A stretch of 46,850 nt of DNA from Ignavibacteria bacterium (GCA_016783945.1 JADHVP010000011.1:1-46850), one strand, 5' to 3'. Positions 17,457 to 28,581 are shown, counted from the stretch's first letter. Notes: a model not told the origin generated them from the sequence alone. Numbers and translations: made by a program.

Positions 17457-19505
17457 ATGAAAAAGCTAATAATTACAATTTTTTTATTGCTGGTTTTTTT
17501 CAAAATAGAAGGAGAATGTAGTACAGATTCATCAAGATATTTTCCGCTTCAAGCAGGTAATGCTTTCTATTATTTAAAAATACGAAGTAATCCTGGAGGT
17601 CCTGTCTCATCATATATAATCTCCAGAATTACTCATTCAAAAGTATTTCATAATAAAACATATTATTATTGTACTAATTTTAAAGGATATTTGTATAATG
17701 ATCTTTATCTTCGTTATGATTCTATTACAGGTAATCTTGTACATTATGATTCTTTGAATATAAATTGTAATTATGAACTTGCTCATTATAATCTTGCTGC
17801 AGAAATTGGTGATTCATGCGGGACAAGCTGCATAGATCATCGTAATTATAAGTGTTATGGAATCAATGATACTATTCTCTATGATCTTACAACAAGAGTA
17901 AAGAAGTTTTCTTATTATACCACAAATTACGGATGGGTACACCGTGGAAATACTTATTTTGCAAAAGATCTGGGAATGATTTACCATTATTGGATCACAC
18001 ATAATAATTCATATGTATCCGAAAAGTATATTATGTTAGGTGCAAAAGTTAATGGTATTGTATATGGAGATACTACCCATGGATTTCGTGATTTTTCTGC
18101 CGAGTCGTTTGTTAGTTTTCCGGAAATTTTTCTTAAGGATACAGCGTATCAAATAGTAGCAAGTATTAAAAATAATGGTGATTATGATGAGACAGGCGTT
18201 CCGATAAAATTATTAATTAATGACATTGAAGTTGAGCAGCAGTTTCTAGGTATTCCTTTTAGAGGATTTGAAAAGATAGGATTTATGTGGGCTCCGCCCG
18301 ACACTGGTAGTTATAAAATCGCTGTGGTTTCTGTTCTTGATTCTGATCAGGTACGGTATAACGATACTTTAAAAAAGAATGTTACTGTGGTCCCAGTGAT
18401 AAACGATTTTTCAGCAGGTCCATTTATTGATTTTCCATTTTTATTTATGAAAGACAGCACTTATCATATCAAAGCACTTATAAATAATGAAGGAAACGTA
18501 TATGAGAGCAATGTGCCTATAAGATTTTTGATTAATAAATTGCAGGTTGGTTATTATTTGTTAAGTATCCCAAGAGGAGAAGTCGATTCTGTTGATTTTA
18601 TATGGACACCGCATATAACCGGGGACTATAATATAGCAATTGCCTGTGCTTTGCCCACTGATAGTAATCGTACCAATGATACAGTTAAGGCAGACATTAG
18701 TGTATATTCATCACTTCCTTTGTCTATTTTCTGTGATGATTTCAGTGGTGGTATTGCTAATTGGATTATAACTCACGATAGTGGTGCTTGCTTCTGGCAG
18801 ATATATTCACCCCCTTATCCAAATGCTTACACACTTCCTGCAACATCATCTGGAGCTGTTTTAGCTGCCGACGCAAATGTGTGCGGATACGGAAATACTT
18901 TACTATCGACCGCTACTATTATAGAAAATGTTGATTGTTCTGTATATGAGAGTGTTTATCTTGAATTCGATAATGATTGGAATGGAGTAAATAATTACGA
19001 TTATGCAATTATTGATGTGAGCTATGATGGAGGTGTAAATTGGGAGACAATTATTAGTTGGGGTAAAAATGATGTGAGAAATACTCGAAATAATTATTAC
19101 CTGCCTGGTGCCGACGGTAATCCAAATGTCAGAGTAAGGTTTATAACACGACAGGGAGGAGGACATGATTGGTGGGCAATAGATAATGTTTGCATAAAAG
19201 GATTCCCGCTAACAGGCTTAGCACAAAACAGCAAGATTCCAACTGAATACGCTTTAATGCAAAACTATCCCAATCCCTTCAATCCAACAACAAAAATAAA
19301 ATTCGACCTTCCGAAATCAACGCATGCGAAATTGATTATCTACGACATACTTGGAAGGGAAGTTACCACACTCGTAAATGAAAAATTAAATGCAGGGAGC
19401 TATATAATGGATTGGTATGCGAGTAGTTATCCGAGCGGTGTGTATTTTTACAGATTAATTACTAAAGATTTTTCACAAACTAAAAAAATGTTGTTAATAA
19501 AATAA
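17457..19505 (+). CDS. T9SS-sorted secreted protein with two CARDB-like domains and a MAM/jelly-roll-like domain
   Basis: Two 'DFSA.xFxxFPxxFxKDxxYxIxAxIxNxG' units; '[10 protein letters not shown]...[12 protein letters not shown]'; C-term [22 protein letters not shown]. Confidence 0.82.
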   Translation: MKKLIITIFLLLVFFKIEGECSTDSSRYFPLQAGNAFYYLKIRSNPGGPVSSYIISRITHSKVFHNKTYYYCTNFKGYLYNDLYLRYDSITGNLVHYDSLNINCNYELAHYNLAAEIGDSCGTSCIDHRNYKCYGINDTILYDLTTRVKKFSYYTTNYGWVHRGNTYFAKDLGMIYHYWITHNNSYVSEKYIMLGAKVNGIVYGDTTHGFRDFSAESFVSFPEIFLKDTAYQIVASIKNNGDYDETGVPIKLLINDIEVEQQFLGIPFRGFEKIGFMWAPPDTGSYKIAVVSVLDSDQVRYNDTLKKNVTVVPVINDFSAGPFIDFPFLFMKDSTYHIKALINNEGNVYESNVPIRFLINKLQVGYYLLSIPRGEVDSVDFIWTPHITGDYNIAIACALPTDSNRTNDTVKADISVYSSLPLSIFCDDFSGGIANWIITHDSGACFWQIYSPPYPNAYTLPATSSGAVLAADANVCGYGNTLLSTATIIENVDCSVYESVYLEFDNDWNGVNNYDYAIIDVSYDGGVNWETIISWGKNDVRNTRNNYYLPGADGNPNVRVRFITRQGGGHDWWAIDNVCIKGFPLTGLAQNSKIPTEYALMQNYPNPFNPTTKIKFDLPKSTHAKLIIYDILGREVTTLVNEKLNAGSYIMDWYASSYPSGVYFYRLITKDFSQTKKMLLIK

Positions 19506-19533
19506 ATAATCCGATAAAGGAGGGATTATTAAT

Positions 19534-22325
19534 ATGAAAAAAATATTACTATTCTTAGTACTGCTCATAACAATGAGCGCCAATGCACAATGGGTGCCAT
19601 CTGACGGAGTGTATGGGGAAAAGTCCGATCTTTAATTACGTCAGGTGTTTACATTTTTGCAGGGACAGATAACTTCGGTGTTTTCGTCTCTTCAAACAAT
19701 GGTGCAAACTGGACACAAACTCCATTGAACAATAAAATAGTCAATGCGCTTGCTGTTAGCGGAGGGAACGTACTTGCAGGAACAACTGGAAGTGGTGTGT
19801 ATATTTCAACTAACAATGGAGTAAGCTGGACACAAACATCATTTAATTATAAAACTGTTTATTCAATTCTTGCTTCAGGTAATAATATTTATGCTGGAAC
19901 AACAAGAAGTGGTGTATATATTTCTACTGATAATGGAGCAAATTGGACACAGACTTCATTGAACAATAAATCTATTTTATCTTTATCCATTAGCGGAAAT
20001 AGTTTATATGCAGGAGCAAACTTAGGTGTTTATCTTTCAACTAATAATGGTAATAGCTGGACTAATATCGGTTTAAACTCACTTATTAACCGTTCTTTGT
20101 TAAACGTTGGAAGTTACTTATATTCTGCAACAGTCCATAGCGGTGTTTATTATACAACAAACAATGGTAATAGTTGGATTCAAACATCTTTGAATAATCA
20201 ATCAAGTTATTCACTTTTAAGTGTAGGAAATTCTATTTATGCTGGAACAAACAAAGGACTCTTTCAATCTACAAATAGTGGAACATCGTGGAATCTAACA
20301 CTCAATAATTCATCTATTCGTTCATTGACTAACAATGGAAATAATATTTTTGCAGGTGCGGAAAGGCAGGGTATCTATTTTTCTACCAATAGTGGTACAA
20401 CTTGGTCTCAAATTGGATTAAATAATTTAATTGTAAATTGTCTCGCTTTAAAAGGAAACAATCTTTTTTCAGGAACACTTTATCATGGCGTTTATGTCTC
20501 TACTAATAATGGTATCAAATGGACACAAACTTCATTAAACAATAAACATATTAGGGGTCTTACATCTTTTGGGAACAATATAATTACAGGTACAAATCAT
20601 GAAGTATATGTTTCTTCAAATGATGGAGTTGATTGGATACAAACAAATAATTTAGGAGGTTATTTGTGTTCTAACAACACAAATACTTTTTTGGGTACAA
20701 ATTCCACCGGGATTTATAAATCAACTAATGGTGGAATCAATTGGACACTATGTACAAGTAGTATTCATCCTTATATAATTGTTGCTCTCGGAAATAATAT
20801 TTATGCAAGTGATGTCTCTGGCTCATACTATTCAACTGATAATGGAAATAATTGGAGTTCTTTAGGGTTAGAAAATAAAGATGTAACCTCATTTGCAAAT
20901 ATTGGAAATTATATATTTGCAGGTACTTGGGGAGATGGTGTTTTGTTCTCAACCAATAATGGTGTAAATTGGACGCAGACTGCATTGAATAAAACTGTTC
21001 GTTCACTTTTTTCAAGCGGGAATATTTTATTCGCAGGTAGTCAAAGTAATGGTATTTATATATCAACCAATAATGGAGCTAGTTGGATACAGAAAAATGA
21101 GGGTTTTGGTTTAATTATACCAACAAGTAATGCATTGATTATTTCGAACAATTATATATTCGCAGGAACATTTCATTATTCTGTTTGGCGAAGACACCTT
21201 TCAGAGATTATTTCTGGAAATCACGACTTCTCTGCCGGTCCATTTATAGATTTCCCAGAAGTGTTTATAAAAGATTCAAGCTATCATATTAAAGCAAGGA
21301 TTACAAACGAAGGCAGGGAACCTGAGACAAATGTCCCGATAAGATTCTTAATAAATGGTACTCAAGTAGGATACTATTTACGAACTCTTCCAGCAGGAGG
21401 TATCGACACTGTCGATTTCACCTGGACACCTCATACTGCAGGAGACTTTAACGTTGCGATTGCATCTGCTTTGCCTACGGATATTAACCGTTCTAACGAT
21501 ACGGTTAAGACAGACGTCAGAGTGTATTCTTCACCTGCTTTACCAATATTCTGTGATGATTTTTCAGGAGGTACAGCAAACTGGACAATAACTAACGATG
21601 GAGGGACTTGTGTCTGGCAGACGTACTCTCCTCCTTATCCGAATGTTTACTCACTTCCTGCAACATCATCGGGTGCAGTCTTATCTGCCGATGCGGATGA
21701 TTGCGGTTCAGGAACAACTTTACTTTCGACTGCTACGATAATAGAGAATGTAGACTGCTCTTTGTTTGAGAACATTTATCTTGAATTCGACAATGACTGG
21801 AATGCGATAGATGAACAGGATTCTGCTATTGTCGAGGTAAGCTATGATGGTGGTACGAGTTGGTCTTCAGTAGTTGCATGGGGTGGAACTGATATAAGAA
21901 ATACACAGGAGAGTTATACTCTCCCCGGTGCTGATGCAAATCCAAGTGTCAGGATAAGATTCAGGTCAATACAGCCCGGTTGGGATTGGTGGTGGACAAT
22001 AGATAATGTATGTCTCAAGGGATTTCCTGTAACAGGTCTAACACAAAACAGTAAGATTCCGACTAAATATGCTTTAATGCAGAACTACCCCAATCCATTT
22101 AATCCCACAACAAAAATAAGATTCGATCTTCCAAAGTCAACACAAGCGAAACTGATTATCTACGACATACTTGGAAGGGAAGTTACTACACTCGTAAATG
22201 AAAAATTAAATGCAGGGAGTTACGAGGTTGAGTGGAATGGGAGTAGTTATCCGAGCGGTGTGTATTTTTATAGATTGATTACTAAAGATTTTTCGCAAAC
22301 TAAAAAGATGTTGATGATAAAATAG
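19534..22325 (+). pseudogene. T9SS-sorted BNR/Ycf48-like beta-propeller protein with one-base frameshift near 19616 (ORF track starts at 19725)
   Basis: ATG at 19534 gives MKKILLFLVLLITMSANAQWVPSDGVYGEKSDL*; the adjacent frame reads ..KVRSLITSGVYIFAGTDNFGVFVSSNNGANWTQTPLNNKIVNAL.., contiguous with the 19725 ORF. Many ~40-aa 'AGTxxSGVYISTNNGxxWTQTSLNNK' repeats, then CARDB/MAM/T9SS cassette. Confidence 0.78.
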
Positions 22326-22344
22326 TGATAACTATTTTATCAGA

Positions 22345-22365
22345 AATCCGCCTTAGGCGGGGTTT
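22345..22365 (+). terminator. Intrinsic terminator
   Basis: CCGCC-TTA-GGCGG followed by GGTTTT. Confidence 0.6.
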
Positions 22366-22408
22366 TAATAAAATAAAAGAGCGTTACCTCCTTACGTACG
22401 CTTCATAT

Positions 22409-22455
22409 GAAAGGGATGTCAGTAAAAACTATAAACTGTCATCCCTTTTCCATAT
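22409..22455. terminator. Hairpin terminator
   Basis: AAAGGGATGTCAGT...ACTGTCATCCCTTTTCC. Confidence 0.65.
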
Positions 22456-22592
22456 CTATCCATTGAAATAAATCCCTGATTTAATGAATTATATATGATA
22501 GTCTGAGATTTATGTGTATAGTGCAAATACTATTAATTATGAGTATTTATTCTTAAAAAAGCCTCAAAATTTGATAAAAATAGGGAATTATT

Positions 22593-22609
22593 CTGGCATA
22601 AGAATTGTA
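22593..22609 (+). promoter_or_regulatory. Possible sigma-54-like promoter upstream of second T9SS hydrolase
   Basis: CTGGCATAAGAATTGTA: good -24 element, -12 element TTGT instead of TTGC. Confidence 0.35.
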
Positions 22610-22707
22610 CTTAATATGTGGGAATGAATTTAAATTTCCAATTAACATAATGAATTAATCATTTTAAAAATATATAAACTAAATTTCAAACTAATAATTA
22701 CTTACTC

Positions 22708-24711
22708 ATGAAAAACTTTAGTTATTCAAAAATCTTCAAGTTTCAAATTCTACAAATATTGATTGCAGTTTTGCTATTCTCTTCAATAAATTTGCAAGCA
22801 CAGAACAGACCTCCAAAAAAATTGGATAGTTATGAATTCAAATTATTACCATCACCTCTTCCACAGACCGATGATCCGTATATTGTCATTAAAAATGATT
22901 TCTTTCTGACATTAAGGGATAATATGAAAATGGATTGCTCGAAGTTTTACCCAAATGTTGGGAATATATATTTACCCAATGGATATCCTGTTGTTGTGAT
23001 GGTTCACGGATACGGTGACAGGAAGGAAACACTAGAAAATTTCGCATTTGCACAGTCTCAATATAATTATGTTGTTTATACTTACAGCGTAAGAGGTCAG
23101 GGTAATTCAGAAGGTCTGTCAAATCTCATTAGCATGACAGAAGCAGAAGACCTGATGGAATTTGTCAATTATATAAAAGTCGATAACGTCGGAGGTGACT
23201 CTTCCAAAATAATGATTATGGGTGGTTCACAGGGTGGTACGCTACCTTACATGGCAGCCAGTAACGGGATGAATGTTGCCGGAATTATTTCAGCACTTTC
23301 ATCACCTAAGTTCGCAAGCAGCTGGATGGAAAACGGTTGTGCAAAAATGACTCTTTTATGGTCGATAGAATACACACCGGACACAGTTAGGTACAATTCA
23401 ACCGTTAATGCAATGTCTGATTGGATTTATGCATCAGGAGTTAAGTCTGATAAGTGGGACAGCCTGGAGTACTATATGCCTCTTGGCAGGGATTTCATGG
23501 ATAAGGTTCAATATAACCAGGTCCCGATATTGATTGAAAACTCATGGCAGGATTACTTCTTTAATGCAAGAAATGGAATTGAGTCATTGCCTTTACAGTT
23601 TCCATTCAGGATTTATTTCGGTGCAGTTATGGGACATGGCGGAGATATATCTGAATCTGAAAACCAATGGCACATGAATTTCTTTAACGAGTGGTTTTAT
23701 TATTACATTTGGGGTATTGACAATAATCTGCCGAACAGACCAAAATTTCATTACGCATTAACAACTTATCCATGGACTACAAACGGTATGTGGTCTTTTG
23801 TACATGACAGCTCATCCGTCTGGCCCCCTGAGAATGTAAACGGTATAAAGTTTTATATTAACAAAAAGAATAAAAAACTTTCATTAACTTCCAGTGGGAA
23901 AGATAAAGACCAGGTAAATTTTAAAAATGATGTAAAAAAGAACTATACACTTCAAACAGCGGTGTACAGCGAGTTCACGGGTTCGGAATTCAACAAGAAT
24001 TTTAAGAAAAAAGAATTAGTCTATGATACCGAACCTTTTACAAGTGAAGTCCAGTTGATAGGTACACCAAAGGTGCATTTAGATTATGAATCAGACAAAG
24101 ATATTTGCCAGTATAATTTCCAGATTTATGAAGTAAAAGCCGATAATACAATTCATTTAATTAACAGAGCCAATTATACAGACAGGTATTATACTAAGAA
24201 AGATAGAAGGACAAAGGACATAGAAGGATTATCATTTGCCCATCAGTTTTCTGCGGGAAGCAAATTGAGGTTAATTGTTACCAACCTGGATACTTCTCCG
24301 GATGATTTTGATTTTCTTAATACGAATCCACACGTTCTTCCTGTAATGGAAAAAAGTACTAACAAGATATACACAAAAAATACTTATATCGAACTTCCGC
24401 TTAAAGGATTCACCAGTGATTACTTTATTGCAGGGAATGAACCCGAAGTAAAGCTTTACCAGAATTATCCAAATCCGTTTAATCCAACCACGAATATTAA
24501 ATTTGAAATACCAAAGGATTACAATGGTCTGGTCACGTTGAACATCTATGATATAACCGGTAGAGAAATTGCTAAATTAGTAAATCAAAATCTCACAACC
24601 GGACAATATAATGTTAGTTGGAATGCGAATAATTTTGCAACGGGAATTTATTTCTATAAATTGGACGCAGGTGATTTCTCGGAAGTTAAAAGAATGATAT
24701 TGATCAAATAA
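22708..24711 (+). CDS. CocE/NonD-type hydrolase with T9SS type A sorting domain (paralog of 14004-16010)
   Basis: Colinear with 14004-16010 protein: [69 protein letters not shown]. Confidence 0.9.
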   Translation: MKNFSYSKIFKFQILQILIAVLLFSSINLQAQNRPPKKLDSYEFKLLPSPLPQTDDPYIVIKNDFFLTLRDNMKMDCSKFYPNVGNIYLPNGYPVVVMVHGYGDRKETLENFAFAQSQYNYVVYTYSVRGQGNSEGLSNLISMTEAEDLMEFVNYIKVDNVGGDSSKIMIMGGSQGGTLPYMAASNGMNVAGIISALSSPKFASSWMENGCAKMTLLWSIEYTPDTVRYNSTVNAMSDWIYASGVKSDKWDSLEYYMPLGRDFMDKVQYNQVPILIENSWQDYFFNARNGIESLPLQFPFRIYFGAVMGHGGDISESENQWHMNFFNEWFYYYIWGIDNNLPNRPKFHYALTTYPWTTNGMWSFVHDSSSVWPPENVNGIKFYINKKNKKLSLTSSGKDKDQVNFKNDVKKNYTLQTAVYSEFTGSEFNKNFKKKELVYDTEPFTSEVQLIGTPKVHLDYESDKDICQYNFQIYEVKADNTIHLINRANYTDRYYTKKDRRTKDIEGLSFAHQFSAGSKLRLIVTNLDTSPDDFDFLNTNPHVLPVMEKSTNKIYTKNTYIELPLKGFTSDYFIAGNEPEVKLYQNYPNPFNPTTNIKFEIPKDYNGLVTLNIYDITGREIAKLVNQNLTTGQYNVSWNANNFATGIYFYKLDAGDFSEVKRMILIK

Positions 24712-24749
24712 GAATTTAGCATATACGCTCCTTTCGAATAACGTAATAA

Positions 24750-24788
24750 AAAGGGATGGCTGATAAAAAGTCATCCCTTTCTTTTTAT
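24750..24788. terminator. Bidirectional terminator between convergent hydrolase genes
   Basis: AAAAAGGGATGGC-TGATAAAAA-GTCATCCCTTTCTTTTT. Confidence 0.75.
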
Positions 24789-24796
24789 ACAAAATT

Positions 24797-26464
24797 TCAG
24801 AAACTCTCTTTTATTGGAAGCTCTACGAACGTAGCATTGTTATGACCGAAGTATATGGTACTCTTACCATTTTCTAATATAGGAAGCACGAAAGGATTGC
24901 TTCTCAAAAAACTGTCACCGCTGCGAGTATCAAGATTAGTGATAATAATTCGAATACGATTACCTTTGCTGAAGATGTGTGCCTGCGAATTTCCTTCGAT
25001 TGTTAATTCCTTTTTTGAATGTGGTATATTATTCCGGTCTGAGTAATTAATACTTGTTACAAACTTCATGCTGTTATCCGGAAAAACTTCCCATACCTGA
25101 AAATTGAACTGACAAACAAAAGCATTTGAAGTATAAACTAAATTTAGTTTTGGAATACCGATCATGTTGTAATTCCAATCCAAAGGGCTGGTGTCAAAGT
25201 AAATGCTGTCTTTTTTGAATTTTGAATTGAAAACCGAGCCTGTGAATTCGTAGTTTACAGCTTCTTCCATGGTTAACTTATTGTCGGTAATTTCATTGCG
25301 GAATGAAATAGTATCGTTAATTCCATAAAAAGGAAAGGTCTGTAAATTATTTCCAGGGTGAAGATAAAACTTTTCTCTTTTCAAACCATCATCAGGAAAG
25401 GATTGAGATATATATCTTGAATACGTCCAGTTGTTGTTGTTCAAAGGATAAGAGCTGAATGTGTAAGTGATTCTATCTTCATCTTTAGTTCCATTTGGCA
25501 AATCGTATAGCCAGTACTCGAGCCATTTATCGAGTTTATTGTTTATGTATATGTCTTCTGCAGCATCATATTCAGAACCATGCCCGCTTAATGGTCCGAA
25601 GTACATAGTGTAATCACATTTTAAAAGCCTGCCTGCTTTTATCATTCCGTTAGCGTTAAAATATTTATCCTGAAAAGAATTTGCAAAAGATGCAGGGATT
25701 ACGCTGGTGCCAACGTGTTTCATAAAATCTCTTTCCTGTGGGAAGTAATATTGCAAGCTGTCCCATTTGTCTTTTTCTCCGGACAGTATCCATTCCCTGT
25801 ATCTTTTAACTTGCGGACTGTATCTTACGATTGATTTATCATAGCTAAGAGACCACAGCAGTGACATCTTAATGCATCCGTTTTCTATCCAGTTTGAAGC
25901 AAACAGAGGTGATGCAAGGTCTGATACTATACATCTAACATATAAACCATTACAAACTGCCATAAATGGGATGATGCCGCCTTGTGATGCACCGATGACA
26001 CCAATTCGTTCTTTATCTATTTTCTCATTATCTTTTAAGTAATCGATAATTTCGATCAGGTCATTCATTTCAGTAATACTTATGAAGTCTGATTTACCTT
26101 TTGATTCACCCTGTCCTCTCATAGAAAAAGTAAATGTGTAGTATCCGTATTTTGCATAGTCCTCAGCGGAAGGTGACATCTCATACTTTGATTTTCCGAA
26201 ACCTGCACAGTAAACCAAACAGGACCAACCCTGTTGTGGTGGAGTCGTATCAGGAATGAAAGAAGAACAATCAAGATTTATTCCGTCACTCATTCTTACG
26301 AAGAAATCTTTTTTGTTAACAGGATAATTTTTGTTTAAACTTTTCTGAGGAAAAAGTATCGCAGGGTATACGACAATTACTATAAAGATTAGTATTTTAG
26401 AAATGCAGGTTATCGGTTTTATCAATTGCAAATTAGTTTTGTTTTGCAATATATAAAAATTCAT
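24797..26464 (-). CDS. CocE/NonD-type hydrolase, no T9SS domain
   Basis: CAGFGKSKYEMSPS, FSMRGQGESKG, VIGASQGGIIPFMAV, PepX_C-like C-terminus; ends ...FVELPIKESF. Confidence 0.85.
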   Translation of the reverse strand: MNFYILQNKTNLQLIKPITCISKILIFIVIVVYPAILFPQKSLNKNYPVNKKDFFVRMSDGINLDCSSFIPDTTPPQQGWSCLVYCAGFGKSKYEMSPSAEDYAKYGYYTFTFSMRGQGESKGKSDFISITEMNDLIEIIDYLKDNEKIDKERIGVIGASQGGIIPFMAVCNGLYVRCIVSDLASPLFASNWIENGCIKMSLLWSLSYDKSIVRYSPQVKRYREWILSGEKDKWDSLQYYFPQERDFMKHVGTSVIPASFANSFQDKYFNANGMIKAGRLLKCDYTMYFGPLSGHGSEYDAAEDIYINNKLDKWLEYWLYDLPNGTKDEDRITYTFSSYPLNNNNWTYSRYISQSFPDDGLKREKFYLHPGNNLQTFPFYGINDTISFRNEITDNKLTMEEAVNYEFTGSVFNSKFKKDSIYFDTSPLDWNYNMIGIPKLNLVYTSNAFVCQFNFQVWEVFPDNSMKFVTSINYSDRNNIPHSKKELTIEGNSQAHIFSKGNRIRIIITNLDTRSGDSFLRSNPFVLPILENGKSTIYFGHNNATFVELPIKESF

Positions 26465-26559
26465 ATACCAGAGAAACAGAGAAATGTAATGATGAGTAAG
26501 TTAAATATTTAAGAGGAATTAAATTATATCTTACTTAATTCAAATTGAAAACATGAAAA

Positions 26560-26744
26560 GTTCAAATAACAAATCTCATAAATCAAATAATACTCAAATT
26601 CCAAATTCTATCTATCGCAGTTCTTTACGGAAAAAGCTGATTCTAATACATAAATTTATCTATTAGAATTGATGATTTTGATATTTGTTTTTTAATAATT
26701 GGAATTTATTTGGATTTTGGCTTTTGTGTTTTGTTATTTTTTAT
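26560..26744. repeat. Family 2 AT-rich inverted repeat
   Basis: ttcaaataacaaatctcataaatcaaataatactcaaattccaaatt (left) vs ttgatatttgttttttaataattggaatttatttggattttggcttttgtgttttgttattt (right). Confidence 0.6.
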
Positions 26745-26785
26745 AATTAAATGTTTGTAAGTCTTTATTAAGGATAATATCTAAT

Positions 26786-28447
26786 TTAATTCCGAACATA
26801 GTTTATTAAAGGCAGCTCTATATAAGTTGGTTTTGTCTTTGAATTATAAATAATATTCTTTGCATTCACCATTGATGGAAGAACATGTGGATTCGTTCTT
26901 AGAAAAGGATCGTCCGTGATATTATCGAGATTTGTTATGATAATTCTTATCCTGCTGTTTTGTCCAAATACGTGTGAAGAGGATATTCCGTTAAAGAGAA
27001 CTTCTCTAATAACATTCGGTTCGGTACTTCTATCCGTATAATTTGCTCGCGTTACGATGTTAGCTTCACCACTAGGTTTTACTTCCCAGACCTGGAAATT
27101 GAATTGAGCAATCACTGTGTCCGATTCATAGAATAGTTTTACAAAAGGTGTTCCGGCAAGACGGCATGGCTGTTTCAATGGTGCTGTTTCGAATATTAAT
27201 TCGCTCTTCGTGAACTTAGAGTTGAATATATCCCCTGTAAATTCTCGATTGACCGCTTCCAGCATGTTTAAGGAAGTATCCTTTATTTCGTTGTGTAGTA
27301 TTATAGTATTGGAATCCACAGGAGTATTCGAAAGTTTATTTCCAGTGTCAAAATAAAATTTAACTTTTTCAACTCCATCGGGGGGCCACGTGTTTGAATA
27401 GAATGGCTGCCAATTCCACATAACCTGCTTTTCACCTGCTTCCCGTGGATATGTACTTGAGACGCATACAAATTTACTGGAATCGAGACATCCATTTTGA
27501 ATATTTCCTAACCAGTATTCAATCCATTGAGCCGAAATTGTATCGTTGTAAGTAATCTGAGGTTTATAGGGATCCGCCCCATGCGCATCTAAGGTTCCGA
27601 AATACATTCTGTACGGAACGTTGAGAAGATCGATTGTTTTTAACATCCCGTATGAATTAAAAAATTTATCCTGCCATACAGTAGAGACAAAGATAGGGGT
27701 TTTGCTCTTCGACACTTTGTTTATGAAGTCTCTTCCCTGTGGCAGGTAAAAAATAAGACTGTCCCATTTCTCAGGAGTATCTTCGAGTATCCAATCCCGC
27801 ATTCTTGCTACTGTTGGATCGTATCTTACAATTGTATTGTCATAACTAAGTGACCATAAGAGAGTCATTTTAATTGAGTTATTCTCTATCCATGTAGTAC
27901 TTAATTCAGGAGTACTCATATTGGATACAATACATCTTAAATCAAGCCCATTGCAGACAGCCATAAAAGGAACTGTACCACCTTGTGAACCGCCAATAGC
28001 TCCGACCCGTTCGGGATTGATGAATGGTTCTTTTTTGACATACTCTATTACTTTTGTGAAATCATTTGCTTCTGTTATGCTGATAAGATTTGACAATCCT
28101 GTCGATAAACCCTGACCCCTCATTGAATAGACTAAAGTATAATATCCTTTCTTCGCAAACGCTTCTGCATTCTTTGAATCTTCTAATTTTGAATGTCCAA
28201 AGCCGTGGCAGTAAATTAAAGCGGACCAACCACCGGGAGGTGGGGCAGCTTCAGGATAAAATTTAGTGCAATCTAATTTTGTACCATCCTCAAGAGTAAT
28301 AAAAAAGGCAGTCGTTTTTATTGCGTATCCTTCGTCTTTAAATAGAAAACACGAATTAAAATTAAAAATGAGAAATGCAAAGAATAATAAAAAAAGAATT
28401 TTTAATTGTGACTTTGTGATGCGAATTGCAGGATTTAACATATTCAA
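26786..28447 (-). CDS. CocE/NonD-type hydrolase, no T9SS domain, possible lipoprotein
   Basis: FLIFNFNSCFLFKDEG (lipobox-like), YCHGFGHSKLEDSKNAEAFAKKGYYTLVYSMRGQGLSTG, IGGSQGGTVPFMAV; paralogous along its length. Confidence 0.85.
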   Translation of the reverse strand: MNMLNPAIRITKSQLKILFLLFFAFLIFNFNSCFLFKDEGYAIKTTAFFITLEDGTKLDCTKFYPEAAPPPGGWSALIYCHGFGHSKLEDSKNAEAFAKKGYYTLVYSMRGQGLSTGLSNLISITEANDFTKVIEYVKKEPFINPERVGAIGGSQGGTVPFMAVCNGLDLRCIVSNMSTPELSTTWIENNSIKMTLLWSLSYDNTIVRYDPTVARMRDWILEDTPEKWDSLIFYLPQGRDFINKVSKSKTPIFVSTVWQDKFFNSYGMLKTIDLLNVPYRMYFGTLDAHGADPYKPQITYNDTISAQWIEYWLGNIQNGCLDSSKFVCVSSTYPREAGEKQVMWNWQPFYSNTWPPDGVEKVKFYFDTGNKLSNTPVDSNTIILHNEIKDTSLNMLEAVNREFTGDIFNSKFTKSELIFETAPLKQPCRLAGTPFVKLFYESDTVIAQFNFQVWEVKPSGEANIVTRANYTDRSTEPNVIREVLFNGISSSHVFGQNSRIRIIITNLDNITDDPFLRTNPHVLPSMVNAKNIIYNSKTKPTYIELPLINYVRN

Positions 28448-28554
28448 TAAGTGTTGTGTTATAGTTGTAAGTAAAAATACTAAAGATAAAGTATTTAATG
28501 AATGGAATAAGCATCATAATTTCATTTTACACTTAAATAATATCAGTTTATCTT

Positions 28555-28562
28555 TATATTTG
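28555..28562 (+). promoter_or_regulatory. Bacteroidota-type -7 promoter motif (TAnnTTTG)
   Basis: TATATTTG ~20 nt upstream of ATG at 28582. Confidence 0.4.
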
Positions 28563-28581
28563 CATTCAAACATTGACAATT

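Noticed and set aside
20737-21066. 109-aa minus-strand ORF within the propeller repeats
   Set aside because: Antisense of a repeated coding region with no own signals.
19725-21180. Propeller repeats considered as a CRISPR-like array
   Set aside because: Unit is coding (~40 aa), diverged, in frame and without constant short repeats and unique spacers.
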